A stretch of DNA of 44,584 bases from Treponema sp. Its GTDB lineage: Bacteria > Spirochaetota > Spirochaetia > Treponematales > Treponemataceae. The position numbers and the translations under genes were made by a program. The stretch spans positions 1 through 44,584 of the forward strand of contig JAFZXA010000110.1 in NCBI GenBank assembly GCA_017617115.1, given 5' to 3'. Under the pieces are notes generated by a model. The model made no database searches. It saw only the letters and a program-made list of their open reading frames with translations, and was not told where the DNA came from. Below, piece after piece: positions 33,728-42,206 of the stretch (position 1 is the first letter of the stretch; each line of letters begins with the position of its first letter).

Positions 33728-35161
33728 TTAATGAATGTTTATATAAAATCTTTTAAGATATACAATTCGTTTATTTGCCTGTTCCCAGTATTTACTTGCA
33801 GGATAGCTGTCGCACAAGGTCTGATATGTTTCAACTGCCTGCTTGATATTTTTGTACTGAGAATCAGATTCTAAAAGCTGGCCTAAAAGATAAAGTGCTT
33901 CATCGCGGTTATCGGTTGAAAATTCCAGATATTGGGTAAGGGCAGTATAAGCATCATCATATTTTTTTGAAGAAACGCCTGTGCGGGCTTTTTCAAGTAA
34001 TGGTTCAAGATCAGGAATCTGTTCCTCTTCTTCTTCGTCTATTACAATAACTGTTTCTTCCGGTTCAACTTCAATTACTTCGTCATTTTTCTGCGATGTT
34101 GTTGATGTTGTTGTTTTTGTTGAAGCTTTGGTTGTTGCTGCTGCTGTTTTTGTTGTTGTGTCAGTAGAAGTTACCGAAGTTTGAGTAGTTGCTTGTTCGG
34201 ATGTTTGTTCTGTTGTTTCCTGCTTTTGAACAGGATTTGTTTTTGGAGTAGCCTTTGCAGGAGTTTCGGGTTTTTTAGGAACAACTTCTGAATAATCCGG
34301 GGCATTTACAACTGTGGAAGAATTGCCTTTTTTCTCAAGAACAGTTACTTCAATATAGTCATCAATGTATTCGCCTGTAAGATTATCGATTTTGTAGAAG
34401 TGATGTATCTGAGTTCCAGCTTCTTTTGCAAGTAATGTATATTTTGTATCTGTAGTTCCAAGTTTGCGTCCACGGCTTGCAAGATTGTTGTATTCCGAAG
34501 TTGAACCCATATAAATCCAGCCGCTTCCCGGATATGTTATTACAAGTGTTTCTCCTTTTTTAAGTGAAACGCTGCGGGAAGGAAGAATTTCTGGTTCAGG
34601 TTCGGCTTCTTCTTCTGTTTGAACTTCTATTGTTGGTTCAAGATTTTCCTGAGTTTCGTCTTCCTGCGGTTCTTCGAGGGCCTCAGGAACCGCAGCAGAA
34701 GCTTGAGGTCCCTGAGTTCCATCCTGCGGTCCCTGAGGCTCTCGAAGGGCAGTATCTTGATCAGTCACCGGTAGCGGTGGTAACTCTTCTTCTTCAACAA
34801 CAGGTTCTGTAATCTTATTTTCATTTTGTTCAGCTTCTTTTGCAGCTGCAAGAGCTTCTTCTTCAATGTCTTCCGGTGTTATTTCAATTAATTCAGGGTC
34901 TTCAATTTCTTCAAGCGGAGGGTAGAGTAAATCGATATTTTCCTGTTCTGTTGGAATTTCCTCTTCGGGAGTTAGAGTTTCTTCAGATTCGTTTTGTTCC
35001 TGCTCTAAAGACTGTTCATCGGATTGTGAAGAAATACCATCTTGTTCTGTGAGTTCTGTAGGCTCAAGTGGTTCAGATTCTACTGTTTGTTTTGTGGAGC
35101 CGCAGGAATAAAACAAAAATGACAAAGCGGCTATTAAAACCAATAATACTTTTTTCATCAT
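33728..35161 (-). CDS. Lipoprotein with acidic repeats, beta domain and TPR-like C-terminus
   Basis: A 477-residue lipoprotein: signal MMKKVLLVLIAALSFLFYSC with lipobox FYSC. Residues about 25-185 are extremely acidic low complexity, in the middle of which (about 137-166, LREPQGPQDGTQGPQASAAV) a palindromic repeat in two opposed copies is translated. A beta domain follows (about 200-285, RSVSLKKGETLVITYPGSGWIYM), then a Thr/Lys/Ser-rich linker. The C-terminal helical repeat region (about 390-477, ALTQYLEFSTDNRDEALYLLGQLLE...AVETYQTLCDSYPAS) looks like TPRs of the CpoB/BamD style. ATGA overlap with the upstream gene. The role is unknown; an envelope scaffold is plausible. Confidence 0.78.
   Translation of the reverse strand: MMKKVLLVLIAALSFLFYSCGSTKQTVESEPLEPTELTEQDGISSQSDEQSLEQEQNESEETLTPEEEIPTEQENIDLLYPPLEEIEDPELIEITPEDIEEEALAAAKEAEQNENKITEPVVEEEELPPLPVTDQDTALREPQGPQDGTQGPQASAAVPEALEEPQEDETQENLEPTIEVQTEEEAEPEPEILPSRSVSLKKGETLVITYPGSGWIYMGSTSEYNNLASRGRKLGTTDTKYTLLAKEAGTQIHHFYKIDNLTGEYIDDYIEVTVLEKKGNSSTVVNAPDYSEVVPKKPETPAKATPKTNPVQKQETTEQTSEQATTQTSVTSTDTTTKTAAATTKASTKTTTSTTSQKNDEVIEVEPEETVIVIDEEEEEQIPDLEPLLEKARTGVSSKKYDDAYTALTQYLEFSTDNRDEALYLLGQLLESDSQYKNIKQAVETYQTLCDSYPASKYWEQANKRIVYLKRFYINIH
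34664..34752. repeat. Two inverted copies of a palindromic repeat inside a lipoprotein gene
   Basis: The first copy TGCGGTTC...GAACCGCA (34664-34693) has perfect 8-bp ends. Its reverse complement reads TGCGGTTCCTGAGGCCCTCG, and the second copy (34725-34752) reads TGCGGTCCCTGAGGCTCTCG. So the same unit is present in both orientations, about 30 nt apart, and both are kept in frame. Confidence 0.75.
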
Positions 35162-35550
35162 GGCGCGGCTCCTGTAATGTTTAATACTATATTATCATTT
35201 GCCTTTTCAAGCGATTCAATATCACGTTCGGTAGGTTTTTCAAACCATTCATCTGCCTGCTGTTCATCCCATTTTTCCTGAGTCTTTCTTGAAATATTAT
35301 AATCACGCTGAAGCTCAGGACCATCTGGAATAAGAAGTGTTTCGGTAAGAACCACAGGCTTTGTCTGAACACCGTCATTTTTTTTCTTTTTAGGAATGCA
35401 GATAAGTAAAATTATAAGAAGCAAGAGGAGTACAAGAAGCGAGCCAATTAAAATTGCGTTGCGTTTATTTTCAGAGCAATAGTCCTTTACAAGCTCATAA
35501 AGAGAAACAATCTTTTCTTTTAAGTTTTCAAAAAAACCTTTAAAATCCAT
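35158..35550 (-). CDS. Small single-pass membrane protein, unknown function
   Basis: A 130-residue protein with an amphipathic N-terminus (MDFKGFFENLKEKIVSLYEL), a transmembrane segment at about 32-52 (AILIGSLLVLLLLLIILLIC) and a KKKK stop, then a charged outer or inner tail ending DNIVLNITGAAP. No family is recognised. It lies 3 nt downstream of smc, with AAAGGA before ATG, and overlaps the next gene by 4 nt (ATGA). The tight fit suggests co-translation with the lipoprotein that follows. Confidence 0.75.
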   Translation of the reverse strand: MDFKGFFENLKEKIVSLYELVKDYCSENKRNAILIGSLLVLLLLLIILLICIPKKKKNDGVQTKPVVLTETLLIPDGPELQRDYNISRKTQEKWDEQQADEWFEKPTERDIESLEKANDNIVLNITGAAP

Positions 35551-35553
35551 AGA

Positions 35554-38445
35554 TTATCCTTTAATACGGCGTGGAGGACGAGGAGGAATTACAACGCCTT
35601 CTTCTTCCGGAACATCTTCATCAACAAAGTCTGTGCTTGAACGGTCAATTTCGGCACCAAGTTTAATATCCTGGTCAAGGCGCAAAGCAATTACCTTACT
35701 TACACCAGACTCTTCCATTGTAATACCAAGCATTGTAGAAGCACCCATTACGGTTTTCTTATTATGAGTAATTACAATATATTGACTTACATTTGCAAAG
35801 CTTTCGAGTGTTGTTACAAAGCTTGAAACGTTCTTATCATCAAGGGCGGCATCAATTTCGTCAAGCAGACAGAATGGACTTGGGCGTACCTGATAAGTTG
35901 CAAAAAGAAGAGCAACCGCAGTCATTGTTTTTTCACCACCAGAAAGAAGAGCAATATTTTCAAGCTTCTTTCCAGGAGGCTGTGCGTAAATATCAATACC
36001 GGAACTTAAAATATTTGCAGGGTCTGCAAGCTTAAGCTCGGCACGTCCACCATTAAACAGGCGGCGGAACATGTTATGGAAATTCTTTTTAATCTGATTA
36101 TATGTTTCAATAAACATTTCGGCAGATTTAGATTTAATTTCTTCACTAACGCGAACAAGGTTTTCCAAAGAGCGCTGAGTGTCTTCGTAGTTTGTTTTCT
36201 GGCGTTCGTATCGTTCTTTTACTTCGTTGAATTCCTCAGGAGCCATTAGGTTTACAGAACCAAGAGCAGCAAAGCTTTCGCGGGCACGTGCAAGCTTGTC
36301 GCGGATGTCACTGGCCGGCGTTGTAATTTTATACATGCGCTCTTCAAATTCCATAAGGTCGTGTGAATACTTGTCCTGAAAATTCTGCTTAACGTTTTTA
36401 ATGTCGTTGTCAGAAGAGTTAAGAGAAAGGGTAAGATTTTCAACCTTTTCCTGATATCGGTTCTGTTCTTCGCGTTTTTTATTAAGGGTGTCGCTTTTTC
36501 CAGAAACACTCTTATTGCATTCTTCAATCTGTTTATCAAGAACACTCATTTCCTGAGCAAGCTTTGTTCCGCGTGCTTCAATTTCGGCAAGGTCTTCTTC
36601 AAGGCTTTGAATCTGTTCTTTAATTTCGTCTGCGCGTTTGTTTTCTGAATAAAGCTCGTCCTGAGTTTCGCCAAGCAGTGTTTTTTCAGAAGTCAGGTTT
36701 CGGTTCAAAATAGACATCTGATTCTGCTCAGCGGTTATCTGTTCCTGCATCTGAACTTCATTCATTCTAAGCTTGTTACAGGTGTCGTTGTACTCACGGA
36801 TTTTTTTATCAAGGTCAACATTCTTGGAATGGAGTTCTGTAATCTGATTATTAAGGTTTTCAATTGTTGCAAGGTTTTCAGAAATCTTTTCATCAATGCC
36901 ACGCTTCTTTGTCATAATTCCCTGAGGAGAAAGGAAGTCGGTAATGAAAACAGGAGAAGCATTTATGTATTCTTTAAAAGCATCTTCAACTGCTGCAAAC
37001 TGATTCTGTGCTTCTTCAAAAGCAAGACCTGCTTCTTTTACAGTTGCAAGACTTTCCTGCGCAGAATGATTTTGATTTGCAAAATCAAGGAAAATATTTT
37101 TTCGGCCTTCAAGATAAATCTTAAGTTTGCCAAGAGAAGTGTCCAGTTTTTCTTTTGCAACACGCATTGCACTTTCACTAAAGCCTGCAGACTTAAGTTT
37201 TTCATCAAGCTCTTTTACAATGTCTTCGGTAATTGCTGCAAGCTCCTGGCGAAGTTCTGCTCGCTTTGCATCAAGCTCTTCAATCTGATTTTTAAGCTGG
37301 CCTGCACGAACATCATTTTCGGTAATCTGTGAACCTGCTGTTTTAATGTTGTTTTCAAATGAAACAATGTTATCTTTAATGCCCTGAAGCTGCTTGTTTT
37401 TTTCGTGAAGGTTTGCATTGTGTTCGTCAATTTCATCCTGAAGATTATCAATGCGTTCCTGAATTGCAGAAATCTTAATTTCAAGGCCGCTGACTTTTTC
37501 TTTAATTTCACCGGCACGTGCATTTGCCTGTTTAATGAGCTCAAGTTTTCCGTTTTTTTCCTGACCAATTCCTATGAGCTGACCCTGTTTTGCATAAAGC
37601 TGATTCTGAAGCTCCTTAACCTTGTCCATGTTTTCGCTGATGGTGTTGTTAATGTCTTCAATTTCCTGGCGAACCTTGTCGCGTTTCTGCTGAACATTTT
37701 TAAGTTCTTCTTCGTGGCGTGCTTTTTCCTGAACAAAGTTTTTAAGACGGAGCAGGGTAAGGTCAAGCTCGTTCTGATATATTTCGTCTTTGAAATGGCG
37801 GTATTTAATTGTTTTTTCAGACTGAACCTTAAGCGAATCATACTGACGTTTAATTTCGTTCAGGGAGATTTCAATCTGCTGCATATTGATGCGGGTTTTT
37901 TCAAGTTCACGTTCTGCTTCGGCACATTCGGCTTTACTGCGGCTTATACCGGCTGCTTCTTCAAAAAGGTAGCGGCGGTCTTCAGGTTTACTCGAAAGTA
38001 CCTGGTCAATTTTTCCCTGTTCCATAACAGAGTAGGCAGCCTTACCAACACCCGTATCCATAAAAAGTCGGCGGATTTCTGTAGGGCCTGCTGCTCTCTG
38101 GTTAATAAAATATTCCTGATCGCCCGAACGGTAAAGGCGGCGTGTAATTGCAATTTCGGAATCATCAAGAGGAAGAAGTCCGTTTTCGTTTGAAAGGGTT
38201 AGTGTAACTTCGGCAGTATTTAAGGCAGCACGTTTTTCGGTACCATTAAAAATAACGTCTTCCATTTTTTCGGCACGAAGATTTTTTGAGCGGTTTTCGG
38301 CAAGTACCCACTTGATTGCATCAACGACATTACTCTTACCACAGCCGTTTGGCCCAAGGAGCGCAGTAATTCCTTCTGCAAAATCAATATGAGTTTTATC
38401 TGCAAACGATTTAAAACCGTAAATATCAAGACTTTTTAAAAACAC
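35554..38445 (-). CDS. smc: Chromosome segregation ATPase SMC, short form without a recognisable hinge
   Basis: SMC dimers organise and segregate the chromosome. The 963-residue protein has Walker A GPNGCGKS (31-38), the GKIDQVLSSKPEDRRYLFEEAAGI head block (145-167), long coiled coils (about 170-400 and 520-770), signature LSGGEK (834-839) and Walker B CLLDEIDAALDD (859-870). The D-loop and switch His follow (VITHNKKT). It is about 200 residues shorter than usual SMC. The middle (about 405-520) shows no Gly-rich hinge dimer motif; instead it has IYLEGRKNIFLDFANQNHSA and ASPVFITDFLSPQGIMTKK. The start is GTG 38445, about 40 nt after a good promoter. It is first in a six-gene operon. Confidence 0.92.
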   Translation of the reverse strand: MFLKSLDIYGFKSFADKTHIDFAEGITALLGPNGCGKSNVVDAIKWVLAENRSKNLRAEKMEDVIFNGTEKRAALNTAEVTLTLSNENGLLPLDDSEIAITRRLYRSGDQEYFINQRAAGPTEIRRLFMDTGVGKAAYSVMEQGKIDQVLSSKPEDRRYLFEEAAGISRSKAECAEAERELEKTRINMQQIEISLNEIKRQYDSLKVQSEKTIKYRHFKDEIYQNELDLTLLRLKNFVQEKARHEEELKNVQQKRDKVRQEIEDINNTISENMDKVKELQNQLYAKQGQLIGIGQEKNGKLELIKQANARAGEIKEKVSGLEIKISAIQERIDNLQDEIDEHNANLHEKNKQLQGIKDNIVSFENNIKTAGSQITENDVRAGQLKNQIEELDAKRAELRQELAAITEDIVKELDEKLKSAGFSESAMRVAKEKLDTSLGKLKIYLEGRKNIFLDFANQNHSAQESLATVKEAGLAFEEAQNQFAAVEDAFKEYINASPVFITDFLSPQGIMTKKRGIDEKISENLATIENLNNQITELHSKNVDLDKKIREYNDTCNKLRMNEVQMQEQITAEQNQMSILNRNLTSEKTLLGETQDELYSENKRADEIKEQIQSLEEDLAEIEARGTKLAQEMSVLDKQIEECNKSVSGKSDTLNKKREEQNRYQEKVENLTLSLNSSDNDIKNVKQNFQDKYSHDLMEFEERMYKITTPASDIRDKLARARESFAALGSVNLMAPEEFNEVKERYERQKTNYEDTQRSLENLVRVSEEIKSKSAEMFIETYNQIKKNFHNMFRRLFNGGRAELKLADPANILSSGIDIYAQPPGKKLENIALLSGGEKTMTAVALLFATYQVRPSPFCLLDEIDAALDDKNVSSFVTTLESFANVSQYIVITHNKKTVMGASTMLGITMEESGVSKVIALRLDQDIKLGAEIDRSSTDFVDEDVPEEEGVVIPPRPPRRIKG

Positions 38446-38491
38446 TTGTCTTTAGCCATCCCAAAAATGTTATTATTACTTAATCTTTACT

Positions 38492-38520
38492 ATTATAGTG
38501 AATTTTTGCCTTTAATTCAA
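38492..38520 (-). promoter_or_regulatory. Promoter of the smc operon
   Basis: On the - strand TTGAAT (38520-38515) and a perfect TATAAT (38497-38492) are separated by 17 nt. The box starts just after the helicase stop. The leader to the smc GTG is about 40 nt. Confidence 0.7.
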
Positions 38521-39651
38521 TTATAATTGTGGTGCAGAAATCTTGCCGTTTCGAATCTGTTTAGGATAAACAGTGAGACCAAATTTCTTTTCAAGTGCAG
38601 CATAACGGCGAAGTTCAAATTCGTCTCCAATTACAACATTTATACCGCTTTTTCCAGCTCTGGCAGTGCGTCCCGCCCTGTGAATGAAAAAGTCATCGTC
38701 TTCGGGAAGGTCCATTTGAATAATGTGTGTTATGTCTGGAATATCAAGTCCTCTAGCGCCAAGGTCGCTTGTAATTAAAATCTTACATTTACCATTGCGG
38801 AAACGGTCTATGGCTGATTTTCTTTCCTGTTTGTCTGCTTTGGCGTAAAGGGCAGCGCAGTCTATATGTTTGTAGGTTAGTTTTTTGTAAATGTTTTCTA
38901 CCTGGTCGGAACGTGAAGTAAAAATAAGTGCTTTACCGGGATTTTCGGCAGCAAGAAACTTACGCAAAAAATCAATTTTTTCACGAAGCTCTGCGTAAAT
39001 GGCCCAGTGTTCAACTTTTTTTGAAAGAATAAACTCATCGGGCATTTTAATATTCTGGGCATCGGCAAAAAATATGCGGGGTGGCTTGTTTATAGTTGCA
39101 GAACAGCCTATTACCTGACAGTCTTTTGCAATGCAATTCCTCAGGTTATTTGTGTCTTCAAAGCTTTCTTTTTTTAAGAGCCTGTCGCATTCGTCAAAAA
39201 CAACGCAGTATAAATCCTGGACCCTGATTTTTTTCAGGCGGATAAGTTCTACAAGGCGGGCAGCTGTTCCAATGATAATCTGTGGTTTTTCCTTGAGTGT
39301 TTCAAACTGTCTTTTAAGCGGAGCGCCCCCAATCATAAGAGCTGTTTTTCTGTCTGTGATTTTTTTTGCTGCAGCATTTATCTGGCTTGCAAGCTCAAAA
39401 GTTGGGGCACAAATAATCACTCTGAGTTTTGTTGTGTCGCTATCTTCTTCAAGCTTATTTACAAGCGGCAAAAGATATGCGTAAGTTTTTCCGGTTCCTG
39501 TTTCCGACTGAAAAAGAACGCTTTTACCCTGTGCAATCAGCGGGTAAACTTCATTCTGAACGCTGGTTGGTTCAGTAATATTAAGTGCGGCAAGCTTGTC
39601 TTTAATAGTATCAGAAAGGGACGCAAAACAGTTTAGATTTTTTTCACTCAT
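38521..39651 (-). CDS. DEAD-box-type RNA helicase (DECD variant)
   Basis: A 376-residue ATP-dependent RNA helicase from ATG 39651; the frame is open to 39735 but that crosses the divergent gene's promoter. It has the Q motif region LNITEPTSVQNEVYPLI, motif I SETGTGKT, Ib GTAARLVELI, motif II DECD in place of DEAD, motif III SAT, motif IV LIFTSR, motif V TSDLGARGLDIPDI and motif VI HRAGRTARAG. DECD is found in a minority of active helicases. It has no C-terminal accessory domain, so the target is unknown; ribosome assembly or mRNA decay are typical roles. The gene appears leaderless. Confidence 0.93.
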   Translation of the reverse strand: MSEKNLNCFASLSDTIKDKLAALNITEPTSVQNEVYPLIAQGKSVLFQSETGTGKTYAYLLPLVNKLEEDSDTTKLRVIICAPTFELASQINAAAKKITDRKTALMIGGAPLKRQFETLKEKPQIIIGTAARLVELIRLKKIRVQDLYCVVFDECDRLLKKESFEDTNNLRNCIAKDCQVIGCSATINKPPRIFFADAQNIKMPDEFILSKKVEHWAIYAELREKIDFLRKFLAAENPGKALIFTSRSDQVENIYKKLTYKHIDCAALYAKADKQERKSAIDRFRNGKCKILITSDLGARGLDIPDITHIIQMDLPEDDDFFIHRAGRTARAGKSGINVVIGDEFELRRYAALEKKFGLTVYPKQIRNGKISAPQL

Positions 39652-39657
39652 GAGCAA

Positions 39658-39663
39658 AATATA
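39658..39663 (-). promoter_or_regulatory. -10 box of an apparently leaderless helicase transcript
   Basis: On the - strand TATATT ends 6 nt before the ATG at 39651, with no Shine-Dalgarno sequence. It shares a 48-bp gap with the divergent glycosyltransferase. Confidence 0.45.
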
Positions 39664-39684
39664 GCATACAATCAAAAAATCTGC

Positions 39685-39690
39685 TATAAT
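39685..39690 (+). promoter_or_regulatory. -10 box of an apparently leaderless glycosyltransferase transcript
   Basis: TATAAT ends 9 nt before the ATG at 39700, followed by a T-rich stretch with no Shine-Dalgarno sequence. Confidence 0.5.
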
Positions 39691-39699
39691 TTTTTTATT

Positions 39700-40800
39700 A
39701 TGAAAATAGGAATTGATTCCTTTGGGTGTAATCACGGGCAGTCTGGAACAGGCGCCTATTTACTGAATATTGTAAAGAATATACCACAGGATTCTCCAAC
39801 TGAATTTGAACTCTTTGGTCTTGAAATAGACCGCTACACATATACCGGCGATACAGAAATACCATTCAGCTCTGTAACAATTGATGATAACCTTAAAGCA
39901 ATCCGCCGCTGGCACAAAAGACGGCTTAAAAAATTCTGCAAAAAAAATAAATATGACGCAGTAATTTTCCCGGCTGCCATGCAGGTGCTTCCACGAAAAA
40001 TAAAAACAAAATCAATCTTGCTCATAAACAGTCCTTATAGCATTATTGATAACCGCAAGGAACGAAAACTTCTTAAAAAAGCACTGCTTCGTGCATCCCT
40101 TATTATTGCTTCTTCTGAATATGTGCGTCAGGATCTTTTGGAGTCAGGTTTTGGAAACGTAAAAATTGTTGCAGTTCATTATGGAATTGATCACAAGGTA
40201 TTTTTTCCTCTTACCGATTTTGATTCTGATTTTATTGATATAAAACCGTTTGCAATTAAAAGGCCGTATTTTATTTACAGTTCCCGCTTGTCCGACAGCA
40301 GTAAAAAGCACATTGAACTTATTAAAGCCTTTGAGATTTTTAAAAAGCGAACAAATTATCCGCACAGGCTCGTATTAACAGGAAGCGACGGCGAATATAC
40401 AAAAGAAATTCATAAAGCCGCCTACGATTCTGAATATGCCTCAGAGATCCTTATAACAGGACATTTTCCTCAGGAAAGCTTAAAAAAATTGTACTGTGGT
40501 TCCGCAGCCTGTATTTTCCCTGCTGTAAATGAAGGTGTAGGGCTTCCTGTTGTAGAAGCTATGGCGTGTGGTGTTCCGGTTCTTTGTTCAGACCAGGGCG
40601 CGCTTGTAGAAATGGCAGGTATGGCACCTTTGTATTTTAATTCCGATGATGAAGAAGAAATTGCAGTTGATATGCAGAAAGTCGTAGAAGACAAAGAACT
40701 AGCAGCGCTTATGATTCAAAAAGGACTTGAAGTTTCCCGCAGAATTAACTGGGAGAATACAATACAAGAGACCTTGAAAGAAATTGAAAAAATAAAATAA
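39700..40800 (+). CDS. Glycosyltransferase family 4 protein
   Basis: A 366-residue GT-B glycosyltransferase, cytoplasmic or membrane-peripheral. The N-terminal domain has GQSGTGAYLLNIVKNI, the usual acceptor-side Gly loop. The C-terminal donor domain has YFIYSSRLSDSSKKHIELIKAF, LVLTGSDGEY and ILITGHFPQESLKKLY. The GT4 E-x7-E motif lies in FPAVNEGVGLPVVEAMACGVPVL (about residues 272-294). Family members use nucleotide-sugars to extend lipid- or surface-linked glycans. Donor and acceptor cannot be told, and no other glycan gene is adjacent. It is a single gene, divergent from the helicase and convergent with clpX. Confidence 0.88.
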   Translation: MKIGIDSFGCNHGQSGTGAYLLNIVKNIPQDSPTEFELFGLEIDRYTYTGDTEIPFSSVTIDDNLKAIRRWHKRRLKKFCKKNKYDAVIFPAAMQVLPRKIKTKSILLINSPYSIIDNRKERKLLKKALLRASLIIASSEYVRQDLLESGFGNVKIVAVHYGIDHKVFFPLTDFDSDFIDIKPFAIKRPYFIYSSRLSDSSKKHIELIKAFEIFKKRTNYPHRLVLTGSDGEYTKEIHKAAYDSEYASEILITGHFPQESLKKLYCGSAACIFPAVNEGVGLPVVEAMACGVPVLCSDQGALVEMAGMAPLYFNSDDEEEIAVDMQKVVEDKELAALMIQKGLEVSRRINWENTIQETLKEIEKIK

Positions 40801-40807
40801 TTTTAAT

Positions 40808-40898
40808 TGATGTTGTTCCCTCTCGTGGAAAATGCCTTCGGACAACAGGACGAAAAGGGAGTTGTCCTCAGTCCTTTTCCACTACGGTCACAACATCA
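40808..40898. repeat. Long nested palindrome between convergent glycosyltransferase and clpX
   Basis: Three nested stems: TGATGTTGT (40808-40816) with ACAACATCA (40890-40898), GTGGAAAA (40825-40832) with TTTTCCAC (40875-40882), and GGACAAC (40840-40846) with GTTGTCC (40861-40867). The right arm contains the stop codon of clpX (40896-40898). There is no clear T-run. Similar placement to the palindrome at 20413-20480. Confidence 0.8.
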
Positions 40899-42173
40899 GA
40901 TTGCAACTTGTTGAGGTATTGTTTTTATCAATTCCTTAATATCTAATTTTTTACCCTGTGTAACAATATCTTTAGTAACTACAAGTTTCTTTTTACCTTC
41001 AATATCAGGAATCTCAAACATAATATCAGTGAGCATTTTTTCTACAATTGTGCGAAGACCTCGTGCACCTGTTTTCTGTCTGATTGCTTCATTGGCAATT
41101 TCTTCAATGGCTTCTTTTTCAAACTGAAGGTCTGCGTTATCAATTGCAAAACTTGCCTGGAACTGCTTTGTAATTGCGTTCTTTGGTTCTGTAAGAATTG
41201 AAACAAGGTCATCTTTTGTAAGCTCTTTAAGGGCTACTGTTATTGGCATACGACCAATAAGTTCCGGAATAAGTCCAAACTTTACAAGATCATCAGGAGT
41301 ACACTGATTCAAAAGATTCATTTTTTCTTCTTCGTTCATCATGCCAATATTTGAACCAAAGCCCATTGAGTGAGCGGCAATTCGCTGTTCAATAATTTTA
41401 TCAAGTCCAACAAAAGCACCACCCAGAATAAACAGGATGTTTGTTGTATCTATCTGAAGCATTTCCTGGTTAGGATGTTTTCTTCCGCCCTGAGGAGGAA
41501 CGCTTGCAAGAGTTCCTTCTATAATTTTAAGTAATGCCTGCTGAACACCTTCACCGCTTACATCACGTGTAATTGAAGTGTTTTCGCTCTTACGGCCAAT
41601 CTTATCAATTTCATCAATAAAGATAATTCCACGCTGGGCTGCTTCAATGTTTCCGTCTGCAGCATTTATAAGTTTGAGCAGTACATTTTCAACATCTTCA
41701 CCAACATAGCCGGCTTCGGTTAGGGTAGTGGCATCGGCAATTGCAAAAGGAACTTTGAGCTTTTGTGCAAGAGTTCTTGCAAGCAAAGTTTTTCCGCTAC
41801 CGGTTGGTCCAATGAGCAGAACATTTGATTTTTCAATCTGAACGCTGTCGCTTGTGTCCTGAACAGTGTCCATGCTATAGTTTGTTGCCATGCGTTTGTA
41901 ATGGTTATAAACAGCAACAGACAAAACCTTTTTAGCTTCGTCCTGGCCAACAACATACTGGTCAAGATATTCTTTGAATTCTTTTGGAGTAGGAACTTCA
42001 TTCATTTCAATAGGTGCAAGCTCTGCAGCCTGAAGGTCAAGCTTATCCTGGCAGGCAGAAATACATCTGTCGCAGATAAAAGCTCCGGTTGGGCTTGCAA
42101 TTAATCTTCTGTCTCTGTCTGCAGGTTTACCGCAAAAAAAGCAGTAACAGGTTTGTGGATTAAAGCGTTTCAT
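40896..42173 (-). CDS. clpX: ATP-dependent Clp protease ATP-binding subunit ClpX
   Basis: ClpX unfolds tagged proteins and feeds them to ClpP. The 425-residue protein has the N-terminal zinc domain (CYCFFC with CDRC, residues about 9-39), Walker [22 protein letters not shown] (the pore loop region), Walker [11 protein letters not shown], sensor 1 [12 protein letters not shown], the RVI-type ClpP-binding loop neighbourhood around [13 protein letters not shown], and the [13 protein letters not shown] sensor 2. GAGGAAC is 5 nt upstream of ATG. It lies 33 nt downstream of clpP on the same strand, the usual tig-clpP-clpX order. The stop codon lies in a palindrome. Confidence 0.97.
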   Translation of the reverse strand: MKRFNPQTCYCFFCGKPADRDRRLIASPTGAFICDRCISACQDKLDLQAAELAPIEMNEVPTPKEFKEYLDQYVVGQDEAKKVLSVAVYNHYKRMATNYSMDTVQDTSDSVQIEKSNVLLIGPTGSGKTLLARTLAQKLKVPFAIADATTLTEAGYVGEDVENVLLKLINAADGNIEAAQRGIIFIDEIDKIGRKSENTSITRDVSGEGVQQALLKIIEGTLASVPPQGGRKHPNQEMLQIDTTNILFILGGAFVGLDKIIEQRIAAHSMGFGSNIGMMNEEEKMNLLNQCTPDDLVKFGLIPELIGRMPITVALKELTKDDLVSILTEPKNAITKQFQASFAIDNADLQFEKEAIEEIANEAIRQKTGARGLRTIVEKMLTDIMFEIPDIEGKKKLVVTKDIVTQGKKLDIKELIKTIPQQVAI

Positions 42174-42206
42174 AAAAGTTCCTCTTTATATAAAGTAAAT
42201 CTAATT

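Noticed and set aside
37405..38193. A 262-codon open frame on the + strand, antisense to smc
   Set aside because: It is Phe/Leu/Cys/Lys-rich with no motif, lies wholly within the smc coding region, and is what an AT-rich coiled-coil gene gives on its other strand.
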